From Acetatifactor muris (GTDB lineage Bacteria > Bacillota > Clostridia > Lachnospirales > Lachnospiraceae), in contig NZ_JANJZD010000001.1 in NCBI RefSeq assembly GCF_024623325.1, positions 186,001-250,000 of the forward strand: a stretch of 64,000 bases of DNA, read 5' to 3'. Positions 8,572 through 17,327 of the stretch are shown piece after piece. The first letter of the stretch is position 1; the number at the start of each line of letters is the position of its first letter. The notes under the pieces are model-generated. The model was given only the letters and a program-made list of their open reading frames with translations. It did no database searches and had not been told where the DNA came from. Made by a program: the position numbers and the translations under genes.

Positions 8572-8762
8572 GTGAAACAACCTTACAATACTACGATTTA
8601 CAACACGGCGCTTTATATGAGATTGAGCCGGGACGATGAAAACTATGGTGACAGCGTAAGCATTGAAACACAGCGGACAATCCTGCAACAGTACGCAAAG
8701 GAACAGGGGCTTCATGTAGTCGGTGAGTATGTGGACGATGGCTGGTCGGGGACGAACTTTGT
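8572..8762 (+). pseudogene. Large serine recombinase of element B, cut by ICE C
   Basis: A GTG start behind AAGGAGG opens a frame with the catalytic serine motif LYMRLSRDDE and reaches the resolvase-domain landmark YVDDGWSGTNF. Relatives then read ERPDF or similar. Here the frame runs into VEVR and stops. The break defines the left end of ICE C. The rest of the gene should lie past the right edge of the window. Element B cannot excise with this enzyme while ICE C is in place. Confidence 0.85.
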
Positions 8763-8763
8763 T

Positions 8764-8815
8764 GAGGTAAGATAACGATACCTTTTTTGCAGAGGGTGTT
8801 ATCTTACCTCTTTTT
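8764..8815. terminator. 13 bp perfect inverted repeat with T-run at ICE C left end
   Basis: GAGGTAAGATAAC (8764-8776) pairs with GTTATCTTACCTC (8798-8810), followed on the + strand by TTTTT. It can end transcription entering from element B. It lies directly at the ICE end, so it may also contribute to the recombinase attachment site. Confidence 0.6.
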
Positions 8816-8823
8816 GATGTATG

Positions 8824-10545
<1,722 letters not shown>

Positions 10546-10600
10546 CTATATTATACCACATACCGCTGCCTGTGTCATGTATAAAATGTGAAGAAACGCC

Positions 10601-10768
10601 CTATTTCCGGGCGTTTGCGGGGTTCAGCTCCATGTCCTTGCGAATGAGCTTCTTTATCTTTTTATCCAGTGTGTCCGTTGCGCGTTCACTTGCGGACGAA
10701 CATACAAGGTAAGTAACTTTTCCGATTTTATGCTCCGTTGTGGTAACGGGCGTCTGGTTTTGCGTCAA
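10601..10768 (-). CDS. TnpW-like transposon protein
   Basis: A 55-residue protein beginning at a TTG behind AAAGGGGGATTTTCT. The core HKIGKVTYLVCSSASERATD followed by a KKIKKLI helix matches the TnpW pattern (IG.TTY.V...S..A...L.DK..RLI). It sits 100 bp upstream of the recombinase on the same strand, as in the other elements here. Function is unknown; it may modulate recombination. Confidence 0.7.
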   Translation of the reverse strand: MTQNQTPVTTTEHKIGKVTYLVCSSASERATDTLDKKIKKLIRKDMELNPANARK

Positions 10769-10828
10769 AGAAAATCCCCCTTTCTTTCGCAAACATATAA
10801 TACAGTCTATGAATAGCAGCAAGTCCAC

Positions 10829-11242
10829 TATTCAAGAAAACAAAGGCTTTAATCGGACGGTTATTAGCATAACCTCATGGGAATTTCACCCCGGCATGGT
10901 TCTCATGCAGCCCTACCCATTGCCTGCGACGCTCTTAACGCTCGGACTGTGGCTGTAAGGAAGTATCATTGTATATTTTGCGTGTCGTCGCCCGCAAGCC
11001 GCTACACTTGCTTTCCGGCGCGGTGTTGGTCGCTCGGCTGTCCGGGCGGGGATAACCTCACCCGGATAGCGTCATGGCGCACCCACCGTATGGCTCGGCG
11101 CAAAAGGAACGTATCCGATTTGCCCTATGCTGCGCCGCCGTTATCTTGCGCCGCTTTCTTTGTCAAGGTTCAGAATGGCTTTGCTGCCGCGTCAGCAGCG
11201 GAACGGAAAAGGGGGAGAGAGAAAGCGTCCCGCCGCTGCGGT
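10829..11242. other. Intergenic region without a supported gene
   Basis: About 410 bp between TnpW and the HTH protein, GC-rich. The long + frame crossing it lacks a ribosome site and continues antisense through the sigma-factor gene, so I treat it as a shadow. No clear hairpin or repeat was recognised. Confidence 0.4.
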
Positions 11243-11503
11243 TTATTCCTCTGCCTTAAAGGTGAGGACAGCCATCATCAGTTTTGCTTGCAGCCGTTCC
11301 CGAATGTCGTGGTCTACGCCAAAATAGACGTTCCCGCGCTCGTCGTACAGCTTCCGCATGGAGAGGCGGGCTATGTAGCCGCTGAAATGCTGCAAGACAA
11401 TCTTCATAGCGTCCGGGTCGCCCTTTGTCGCTGCCAAAATGACAGGATAGGGAACAAGGGCTTTTTCCGGGTAGCCGGGTTCGTTACCATTCGTCCCATT
11501 CAT
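11243..11503 (-). CDS. HTH_16-type conjugative transposon regulator
   Basis: An 86-residue protein resembling the small helix-turn-helix proteins paired with sigma-like factors on Tn916-type elements. It has a PYPVILAATKGDPDAMKIVL start motif and ends with a KLMMAVLTF helix. GGAGG lies nine bases before the chosen ATG. It overlaps the end of the sigma-like gene, so the two are translated together. Similar proteins are at 16324-16575 and 51364-51588. Likely a regulator of element transfer or excision. Confidence 0.75.
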   Translation of the reverse strand: MNGTNGNEPGYPEKALVPYPVILAATKGDPDAMKIVLQHFSGYIARLSMRKLYDERGNVYFGVDHDIRERLQAKLMMAVLTFKAEE

Positions 11504-11915
11504 CAGCATTTTCCTCCAGATATTTTTTTAGCAGCTCAAAAGAGCTTGTCCGCCTGTACTGTATCGTGCTTCTCGACGTATCGAACAGCTCCGCAATCTC
11601 GGTGTCGTTCATTCCCTCGAAATAGTACAGGAGTACGGCTTTGCGCTTTTCTTCCGGCAAAGTACGGATTGCTTCAAGAAGCAGCTTCGGCGTGATTTTC
11701 TTCCCGGCTCTTTCAAAGGCGATTTCCCCTTTGAAATATTCATCAAAGGTATGAAGCTGCCGCGCTTCTTCTAAGGTCAAGTCGGAAAAGGTAATCTCCC
11801 TTGCCTTATGCCTGTGCAGCTCTTTGTGAGCGTCACACGCTTCATTGTGCAGTACCGTATTACAAAACTTCTGGAAAGCGCACTGTTTTATAAACTCCCT
11901 GCGATTAGGTTCCAC
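11484..11915 (-). CDS. Sigma-70-like regulatory protein
   Basis: A 143-residue sigma-factor-like protein. Region 4 is visible as EKRKAVLLYYFEGMNDTEIAEL followed by FDTSRSTIQYRR. Region 2 is degenerate around residues 10-45. A GTG behind AAGGGGG is used as start. This family regulates genes on Tn916-type elements. It overlaps the HTH_16 gene by 20 bp. The counterpart in the inner tetracycline element is at 51560-52063. Confidence 0.8.
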   Translation of the reverse strand: MEPNRREFIKQCAFQKFCNTVLHNEACDAHKELHRHKAREITFSDLTLEEARQLHTFDEYFKGEIAFERAGKKITPKLLLEAIRTLPEEKRKAVLLYYFEGMNDTEIAELFDTSRSTIQYRRTSSFELLKKYLEENADEWDEW

Positions 11916-12371
11916 ATTCTCACCCCCTTTCTCGTTGGAAAGTTGGTGGTGCTTCCCCCTTTTCGCGGGGCAATACTGCCTTTTGAAAAAAACGCCGAAG
12001 ATTTTCGGATTTTTTTCAAAAAATTTTTTGAGCAGCAAAATACGCCTGTCCGAAAAGCCCGGACAGACGTATAGGTATTGTAAGCGGTATTCAGATGATT
12101 AGACAGTTCATATTGATAGACGTAGTTTTCCCCGGCGGTGGTCGGGCTTTTTTTGATGTGTCAATGACCGTCGGATTTTGTCGATATGGTATGTGCTTCA
12201 TGGCGGCTACCTCCTTTTAGCCGCCGCTTTTAACAGTGATACCGCGTCATTTCATTAGAAGATAAAAAGAAACGGCGGCTTTGGTTTTTCAAAGCTGCTG
12301 CGGAAATCAAAGAACGACAAGCAACAGTTCTGATTTTGCTCCAATATGGTTATTGGGGGCACAAATTAAAT
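11916..12371. other. Intergenic region between sigma-like gene and methyltransferase cassette
   Basis: No gene supported. It contains CTGTCCG/CGGACAG around 12046-12066, a hairpin able to act as a terminator, and GCCGCC/GGCGGC arms near 12200-12275. Composition shifts from GC-rich ICE sequence to AT-rich cassette sequence near 12340. Confidence 0.4.
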
Positions 12372-12421
12372 CAAAAAAGAGCCGATAACAGCAGTATTTC
12401 AAACTGCATATTATCGGCTCT
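12372..12421 (-). terminator. Rho-independent terminator of the methyltransferase operon
   Basis: AGAGCCGATAA and TTATCGGCTCT form a long stem, reinforced by an inner AGCAGT/ACTGC pair. A run of T follows on the minus strand (12372-12377). It lies 31 bp after the methyltransferase stop. Confidence 0.85.
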
Positions 12422-12451
12422 GCGTCTGTGCGTCTGGCTCTTTTAATTAAA

Positions 12452-13441
12452 TTATTTTTGTTGTTTTTTGGCTTTATTATATGTATTAGCTAACTGTCCA
12501 CAAGCTGCTTTAATCTCTCTACCATGAGAAACTCTCATGGTAACTTCAAGTCCTGTTTGCTCTAATTGATGTTTGAACGCAACCATTTCTTGTTTTTGTG
12601 GTGCTCTAATTTTTGAATTACTCGTCGGGTTGTATTGCAGCACGTTAATCATAACATTTTTGCCCTTAAACCATTTTGCAAGTTGCCTTATATCTGAGGA
12701 ACGGTCATTTATACCTGGTAAAAGCAAATACGCAAATACCACTTTTCGATTATGCCTTTGTGAATAGGACAATGCTTGCTTAACAACATCTTCAATAGCG
12801 TACATGTGCATATGAGGAATGATGCAGTTTCTCGCAGCCTGTGTTGCTGCATGTAAAGATATTGTCAACTGAATTTTTAGATGTTCTTCGCGCAATTTTT
12901 TTAATTGATTAACTGGACCAACTGTTGATACGGTAATGCCGTCGGTTGGAAAGTTAAGTCCATTTCTATCTCGAAGAATATGGATTGCTGCAATCAAGTT
13001 GTCGTAATTGAATAAAGGTTCTCCCATTCCCATAAAAACGATACGATTTACTTTTTGACGTATCAATATGACCTGTTGCACAATTTCAGATGGTGTTAGA
13101 TTACGAACGAAACCATTGCGTCCGGACTCACAAAAAATACAGCCAACAGAACAACCAACTTGCGTACTTACGCAAACAGTCCCACCATCTCGCCGTTTAA
13201 TAAAAACCGTTTCGATATACCTGTTGTCTTTCAATTCATAAACATACTTTTCAGTATCGCTACTTTTATAGACTTTTTTTGTTGATATTGATAGATTTTT
13301 TTTGTGAAATGGCTGTTTATACAATTCCGCATATAAGGCTCTTGCTTTATCCTCTCCAATTACTTCCGACATTTCTTTGTAAGTAAATCCGTATGGGTCA
13401 TTCAATATTTCCGTAAGTGTACTTTTAGGTAAGTGTTTCAT
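12452..13441 (-). CDS. RlmN/Cfr-family radical SAM 23S rRNA methyltransferase
   Basis: A 329-residue radical SAM protein. The cluster motif C97-SVG-C101-IF-C104 is present. So is the Cys pair used by this family for methyl transfer: C90, seven residues before the cluster, and C314 in KAACGQL. FMGMGEPLFNYDN is the SAM-binding GGE-like segment. RlmN makes 2-methyl-A2503 and Cfr makes the resistance mark 8-methyl-A2503. QVGC and RNLTPSEI look RlmN-like, yet the gene is AT-rich cargo in its own inducible-looking operon with a macrolide-type leader. It is shorter than Cfr (~349). Its ATG follows the KTR gene stop directly, indicating coupled translation. Whether it methylates C2 or C8, and whether it confers resistance, is open. 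Confidence 0.85.
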   Translation of the reverse strand: MKHLPKSTLTEILNDPYGFTYKEMSEVIGEDKARALYAELYKQPFHKKNLSISTKKVYKSSDTEKYVYELKDNRYIETVFIKRRDGGTVCVSTQVGCSVGCIFCESGRNGFVRNLTPSEIVQQVILIRQKVNRIVFMGMGEPLFNYDNLIAAIHILRDRNGLNFPTDGITVSTVGPVNQLKKLREEHLKIQLTISLHAATQAARNCIIPHMHMYAIEDVVKQALSYSQRHNRKVVFAYLLLPGINDRSSDIRQLAKWFKGKNVMINVLQYNPTSNSKIRAPQKQEMVAFKHQLEQTGLEVTMRVSHGREIKAACGQLANTYNKAKKQQK

Positions 13442-13627
13442 TTAATATCCTTCCTTTTGTTTTTCAGAGTTTTTGATTATGATTTCTAATTTTTCAACAT
13501 CAATGATATGTGTTAATTTACATTTAGGGCAGAAAAGAGGAAAATTTCTTAATACCGTATTATAAAATACTTGAACCCTCGTCTTTCCGTTACAAATTGG
13601 ACATTTTATCCAATATTTTTCAAGCAT
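13442..13627 (-). CDS. Cysteine-rich KTR domain protein
   Basis: A 61-residue zinc-ribbon protein with CPICNGKTRVQV and LFCPKCKLTHII, the Cys_rich_KTR pattern named for its KTR triplet. Such genes are common beside resistance genes on Tn916-type elements. The start is the ATG after AAAGGAG at 13627; its stop abuts the methyltransferase ATG. The four cysteines probably bind zinc. Function is unknown. It is the first gene after the attenuator. Confidence 0.85.
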   Translation of the reverse strand: MLEKYWIKCPICNGKTRVQVFYNTVLRNFPLFCPKCKLTHIIDVEKLEIIIKNSEKQKEGY

Positions 13628-13646
13628 AATATTTCTCCTTTTGTGC

Positions 13647-13686
13647 AAAAAAATACAGGTCAATTCTCAACATGAGCATTGACCTG
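13647..13686 (-). terminator. Attenuator-type terminator before the KTR-methyltransferase genes
   Basis: On the minus strand a perfect nine-base stem CAGGTCAAT/ATTGACCTG (13656-13664 and 13678-13686) is followed by TATTTTTTT. It lies between the promoter and the first gene, so it would stop transcription unless an upstream structure or ribosome prevents folding. Confidence 0.8.
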
Positions 13687-13765
13687 CATTTATACATATA
13701 ACACTACAACAAAATTAAGGCATAGTTTTTATACTATGTCTATACATCGTTAGTTTTGTTGTATA

Positions 13766-13852
13766 GCATACGCAAAATAAGCATGACAAAAAAGCCCATA
13801 TTGAAAATGGGAAAAATCTTTTTTGATTTCAATGCTTATCGAATACGCATGC
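13766..13852 (-). promoter_or_regulatory. Leader stem-loops with internal terminator
   Basis: The region containing the leader codons (13832-13852) pairs with 13766-13784 (ATAAGCAT/ATGCTTAT plus GCATGCGT/GCGTATGC with two G-U pairs). Within the loop, CCCAT/ATGGG (13795-13811) followed by CTTTTTT is a small terminator. A further ACAACAAAA/TTTTGTTGT stem lies downstream between about 13705 and 13763. A ribosome stalled on the leader would disrupt the large stem. Confidence 0.65.
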
Positions 13853-13862
13853 TATGTAACAT
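13836..13862 (-). CDS. Leader peptide MLHSMRIR (ErmD-leader-like)
   Basis: An eight-codon frame with stop, behind AAGGGGG at good spacing; an in-frame ATG two codons earlier is too close to that site. The peptide MLHSMRIR matches the start of the ErmD leader (MTHSMRLR) at five of eight positions and keeps the R-x-R macrolide arrest motif. Those peptides stall ribosomes when a macrolide is bound. This is known for ErmD; for this gene it is inference. Confidence 0.75.
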   Translation of the reverse strand: MLHSMRIR

Positions 13863-13885
13863 AAACATTTCCCCCTTTTAATAAT

Positions 13886-13914
13886 ACTATACAAAAAAAG
13901 CGGCTAATTGTCAA
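13886..13914 (-). promoter_or_regulatory. Consensus promoter of the leader-KTR-methyltransferase operon
   Basis: On the minus strand: perfect TTGACA (13909-13914), 17 bp spacer, TATAGT (13886-13891). Transcription would start about 15 bp before the leader ribosome site. Confidence 0.85.
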
Positions 13915-14008
13915 CATATACATATGAATTATTTTGGCTAACTGATTGAATTGTGTAGACATATCCAAGAAGAAAGGGGAACAGTAAAATGTAACAGGGT
14001 GAATAACT

Positions 14009-14362
14009 ATGGCAAAAAGACCAGTACCGAAATACGATTTCAAGGCTTTTGGGGCAGCGATAAAGGCGGCGCGGACAGGGCGCAAGGAGAGCCGCAAGAA
14101 AGTGAGCGACGAAATGTTTATCTCGCCGCGCTACCTTGCGAACATTGAGAACAAGGGGCAGCACCCAAGTTTACAGATTTTCTTTGAGCTTATGCTCCGC
14201 TACAATATATCCGTAGACCAGTTTCTTTTGGAAACGCCGCCAGAGAAGAACACGCAGCGGCGGCAGCTTGACGCGCTTCTTGACGGTATGAGCGATACAG
14301 GCATACGGATTGTGAGCGCAACGGCAAAGGAGATAGCGGAAGTCGAAACAGAGGGCAGATAA
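14009..14362 (+). CDS. HTH transcriptional regulator of ICE C
   Basis: A 117-residue XRE-like regulator with a basic start (MAKRPVPKYDFKAFG). Its HTH spans about residues 12-66, including MFISPRYLANIENKGQHPSL. It is divergent from the methyltransferase operon and precedes MobC and the relaxase. The ribosome site (AGGGTGA) is moderate. This class often acts as the ICE repressor. No operator was recognised. Confidence 0.75.
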   Translation: MAKRPVPKYDFKAFGAAIKAARTGRKESRKKVSDEMFISPRYLANIENKGQHPSLQIFFELMLRYNISVDQFLLETPPEKNTQRRQLDALLDGMSDTGIRIVSATAKEIAEVETEGR

Positions 14363-14497
14363 GAAGTGTCCGTCAGAATTGAATAAGGTTTAGAGAGCGT
14401 TGTAATCTTTTTTTGAGGATTGCAGCGTTTTTCTTTTGCGGAAGTTTGGCAAAACCGGGCATAGCTCCGTAGTAAGGCATAAGGGATAAAAACATTC

Positions 14498-14597
14498 GTA
14501 GCAAGCATAGGAAGCGGGTACCCACTTCCGTATTTTCCCCTCCCGCGCTGCGGCGCGTCGGTTGAAAATTGCTTGTTGGGAAGTGTCCCAAACCCTC
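14498..14597 (+). other. oriT-like module, copy 1
   Basis: A 100 bp block beginning TAGCAAGCATAGGAAGCGGG, with GGAAG...CTTCC arms around GGGTACCC, and ending TTGCTTGTTGGGAAGTG plus TCCCAAACCCTC. The same outer sequences with a different middle recur in opposite orientation at 21738-21838. Position 27 bp before MobC suits a transfer origin for the adjacent relaxase. Confidence 0.6.
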
Positions 14598-14623
14598 GGA
14601 ACGGAAAGGAAAGGAGCGAATAC

Positions 14624-14953
14624 ATGAACGGACGCAAAAGAACGGTGCAAATCAAATTCAGAGTGACGGAAGCGGAACGGGATTTAATACTGGAAAAAAT
14701 GAAGCTCGTACCCACCCGGAACATGGCGGCATATCTGCGGAAGATTGCCATTGACGGGTATATCATTCAGATAGACCATGCCGATATAAAGGCAATGACC
14801 GCAGAGATACAGAAAATCGGTGTCAACGTCAACCAGATAGCACGCCGCGTAAACGCGACGGGGAACGCATACCAAGAGGACATAGAGGAAATAAAGGGGG
14901 TGCTTGCGGAGATATGGCGGTTACAAAGATTAAGCCTATTAAAAGCACTCTAA
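14624..14953 (+). CDS. mobC: MobC relaxosome protein
   Basis: A 109-residue DNA-binding accessory protein of the MobC family: a basic ribbon-helix-helix-like N-terminus (RKRTVQIKFRVTEAERDLI) and the family motif IGVNVNQIARRVN. MobC opens or bends oriT for the relaxase. The start is the ATG after AAAGGAGCGAATAC. Its end overlaps the relaxase start by 40 bp. Confidence 0.88.
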   Translation: MNGRKRTVQIKFRVTEAERDLILEKMKLVPTRNMAAYLRKIAIDGYIIQIDHADIKAMTAEIQKIGVNVNQIARRVNATGNAYQEDIEEIKGVLAEIWRLQRLSLLKAL

Positions 14954-16260
14954 GCAAAGCCCTTGACTATATCGAAAACCCGGACAAGACGGACGGAAAA
15001 ATGCTTGTGTCCTCTTTCGGCTGCTCCTATGAAACGGCAGATATTGAATTTGAATATACCTTGTCCCAAGCACTCCAAAAGGGGAACAATTTAGCCTTTC
15101 ATCTGATACAGTCCTTTGAGCCGGGGGAAGTCGATTATCAGAAAGCCCATGAAATCGGAAAGCAGCTTGCCGACGCGGTAACAAAGGGGCAGCATGAATA
15201 TGTACTCACGACGCACATTGACAAAGGACACGTCCACAATCACATTATTTTCTGCGCCGTAAATTTCGTAGACCACCGCAAATATAATTCCAACAAAAGG
15301 AGCTATTACGGCATACGGAACATGAGCGACAAGCTGTGTCGGGAAAATGGCTTGTCCGTCGTCGTTCCCGGCAAGGGCAGCAAGGGAAAGAGCTATGCGG
15401 AGTACCAGGCAGAAAAGACGGGTACAAGTTGGAAAGGCAAGCTAAAGATTGCCGTTGACGCGCTTATCCCCCAAGTTTCCAGTTTTGAGGAATTGTTGCA
15501 GCGGTTACAGGCGGCGGGCTATGAGATAAAGCCGGGGAAATATGTGTCATGCCGCGCCCCCGGACAGGAACGCTTCACCCGTCTTAAAACCCTCGGCGCG
15601 GATTATACAGAGGAAGCCATAAGGGAACGGATAGCGGGCAGACGGGCAAAGGCGGCGAAAGCCCCCAGAGAGCAGCGCGGCGTTTCGCTGCTTATCGACA
15701 TTGAGAACAGTATCAAGGCGGCGCAGAGTAAGGGCTATGAACAGTGGGCGAAAATCCACAATCTGAAACAGGCAGCAAAGACCATGAATTTCTTGACGGA
15801 ACATAAGATTGAACAGTACGCGGATTTAGTCAGCCGGATTGAAGAAATGGCAGCGGAAAGCGGACAGGCGGCAGACGCATTGAAGGACGCGGAAAAGCGG
15901 CTTGCGGACATGGCGGTGCTTATCAAGAATGTTTCCACCTACCAAAAGACAAAGCCCGTCTATGACGCATACCGCAAGGCAAGGAACAGGGAGAAGTACC
16001 GCGCCGGACAGGAACAGGCGATTATCCTACATGAAGCCGCCGCAAGGTCGCTGAAAGCGGCGGGCATTGCAAAGCTCCCGAACCTTGCCGCGCTGCAATC
16101 GGAATATGAAGCCCTCCAAGCGCAGAAAGAAGCCCTTTATGCCGACTATGGGAAGCTGAAAAAGAAAGTCCGGGAATACGATATTATCAAGCAGAACATT
16201 GACAGCATTTTACAGGCAGACAGGCAGCCGGAACGGGAAAAGGGAACAGAGCGCGGATAA
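14914..16260 (+). CDS. VirD2/MobP-type relaxase of ICE C
   Basis: A 448-residue relaxase. Catalytic features are the N-terminal AVTKIKPIKSTLSKALDYI with a likely active tyrosine (DYIENPDKT), and the metal triad HIDKGHVHNHIIF near residues 99-111. The relaxase domain spans about 1-200. The rest is helical and Lys/Ala-rich, probably contacting MobC and the coupling protein. It cuts and carries the ICE strand into the recipient. The two oriT-like blocks are the candidate substrates. Confidence 0.9.
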   Translation: MAVTKIKPIKSTLSKALDYIENPDKTDGKMLVSSFGCSYETADIEFEYTLSQALQKGNNLAFHLIQSFEPGEVDYQKAHEIGKQLADAVTKGQHEYVLTTHIDKGHVHNHIIFCAVNFVDHRKYNSNKRSYYGIRNMSDKLCRENGLSVVVPGKGSKGKSYAEYQAEKTGTSWKGKLKIAVDALIPQVSSFEELLQRLQAAGYEIKPGKYVSCRAPGQERFTRLKTLGADYTEEAIRERIAGRRAKAAKAPREQRGVSLLIDIENSIKAAQSKGYEQWAKIHNLKQAAKTMNFLTEHKIEQYADLVSRIEEMAAESGQAADALKDAEKRLADMAVLIKNVSTYQKTKPVYDAYRKARNREKYRAGQEQAIILHEAAARSLKAAGIAKLPNLAALQSEYEALQAQKEALYADYGKLKKKVREYDIIKQNIDSILQADRQPEREKGTERG

Positions 16261-16323
16261 GGATAGCAAAATCCCCGCCGCTGTGCTATGATAGGGCTAT
16301 CAAAAAGCAGAGGAGCGTTGAGC

Positions 16324-16575
16324 ATGGAAAACCAGAAAATGCCGGAATATGAAACCATACGCGCCGCCGTTGCCGGGGAAAAATGGGCGGTGGAGAAAGT
16401 CGTGGAGTGCTACAAGGACGAAATCGACAGGCTATCGACGGTAGCGGTCAGACAGCCGGACGGAAGCACGAAACAGGAAATCAACGAAGATATGCGCCAG
16501 TCCATCACAAAGAAGCTGATAGAAGCCCTCCCGCAGTTCCCGCTTGAAGAAATGGAAAAGGGAAATGTCAGATAG
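16324..16575 (+). CDS. HTH_16-type small regulator
   Basis: An 83-residue protein (MENQKMPEYETIRAAVAGEK) of the same type as those at 11243 and 51364, with ADVV-like and RQSITKKLIEALPQF segments. AGGAG precedes its ATG. It is the last gene of the MobC-relaxase unit and a strong terminator follows. Likely regulatory. Confidence 0.7.
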   Translation: MENQKMPEYETIRAAVAGEKWAVEKVVECYKDEIDRLSTVAVRQPDGSTKQEINEDMRQSITKKLIEALPQFPLEEMEKGNVR

Positions 16576-16587
16576 GCAAAAAAAGAA

Positions 16588-16630
16588 CAGGGCGCGGAAG
16601 CCAGTATATGACTTCCGCGCCCTGTCTTTT
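16588..16630 (+). terminator. Strong terminator after the relaxase operon
   Basis: A 13 bp perfect stem CAGGGCGCGGAAG/CTTCCGCGCCCTG (16588-16600, 16612-16624), followed by TCTTTTTAT. It may serve both strands. Confidence 0.9.
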
Positions 16631-16651
16631 TATGGGTGCTGTTTTCGTGAA

Positions 16652-16765
16652 TGTTACGCAGTAGAACGCCATTTTTGGGGGTAAAGGTATAAAGTATCGC
16701 CTATCCGATTTTCACGCCCGGAAAGCCCTGTAAATCAAGGGATTTTCCGCGCCTACTGCGTAACA
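16652..16765. repeat. ~113 bp palindromic non-coding element, copy b
   Basis: Bounded by TGTTACGCAGTAG and its near-complement CTACTGCGTAACA. It contains GGTATAAAGTATCGCC (16686-16701), identical to copy a, and CCTTGATTTACAGGGC read on the minus strand. The end overlaps the final codons of the Cys-rich VLP gene. Confidence 0.7.
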
Positions 16766-17118
16766 GGGGCGCGTCTTTTCCTCATGCGCTCGGCGGCTTG
16801 TCTGCGGGTGATACGTTTCCGGCAGACGGGGCAGTATTTGACACTGTTAGAGGTTGACGCAAAGAACGCGCCGCACTCGGTACATTTCTTCTTATCCCCT
16901 GTCTGGTAAAGCTCCGCATAAAGCAGCCTGTCGGCGGGAAGCACCGCAACCCGGAACCACTTGCAGAGAAGCGAATAGGAAATGAGCTGCGGACATACGC
17001 ACTCGTCCCCGTCGTCCAGTAAGATACAGTTCCCGTTATCATAATTGCAGCACGTCCGGCGCACAAGGGCGTTGACTTTCCGGCTCTGGGGCGGCGTCAG
17101 CCGCTTAACCCCGTTCAT
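16753..17118 (-). CDS. Cysteine-rich VLP domain protein of ICE C
   Basis: A 121-residue member of the family seen at 6155. CCNYDNGNC, CVCPQ, LLCKWFRVAVLPAD and CTECGAFF...SVKYCPVC are in the same order and spacing. Its ATG overlaps the TTRAP stop by four bases (ATGA), so the two are coupled. Probably zinc-binding; function unknown. Confidence 0.82.
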   Translation of the reverse strand: MNGVKRLTPPQSRKVNALVRRTCCNYDNGNCILLDDGDECVCPQLISYSLLCKWFRVAVLPADRLLYAELYQTGDKKKCTECGAFFASTSNSVKYCPVCRKRITRRQAAERMRKRRAPVTQ

Positions 17119-17327
17119 ACTTCATCAGCGGCGTAAATGGGAAGCTCTGCAAATTCCGCTTCGGTCAAAGCGTCCACTTTGGAAAGGGTGCGCTTTGCAA
17201 GCTCCCGCATATCCGCGTCCATGTAGGGCAGCGCGGCGTTGACATTCTCAATCAAAGCCCGCTTGCCGCCCTCGTTGTAAATGCTCAAAAGGTTTGTTTC
17301 TTCAACAGTCAGTCTAATCATGCTCAT
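17115..17327 (-). CDS. Transposon-transfer assisting protein (TTRAP family)
   Basis: A 70-residue acidic protein with FTVEE-like RLTVEETNLLSIYNEGGKRA and the later MDADMRELAKRTLSKVDAL, the TTRAP pattern found in Firmicute conjugative transposons. It overlaps genes on both sides by four bases. The family was named for its association with transfer; the mechanism is unknown. Confidence 0.78.
   Translation of the reverse strand: MSMIRLTVEETNLLSIYNEGGKRALIENVNAALPYMDADMRELAKRTLSKVDALTEAEFAELPIYAADEV

Noticed and set aside
10877-11695. A 272-codon + strand frame
   Set aside because: It lacks a ribosome site, has shadow-like composition, and runs antisense through the HTH_16 and sigma-like genes, which have good family matches.
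12452-13441. Naming the gene cfr
   Set aside because: The catalytic cysteines are shared by RlmN and Cfr, and the QVGC and RNLT wording leans to RlmN. Without alignment or modification data the symbol would be a guess.
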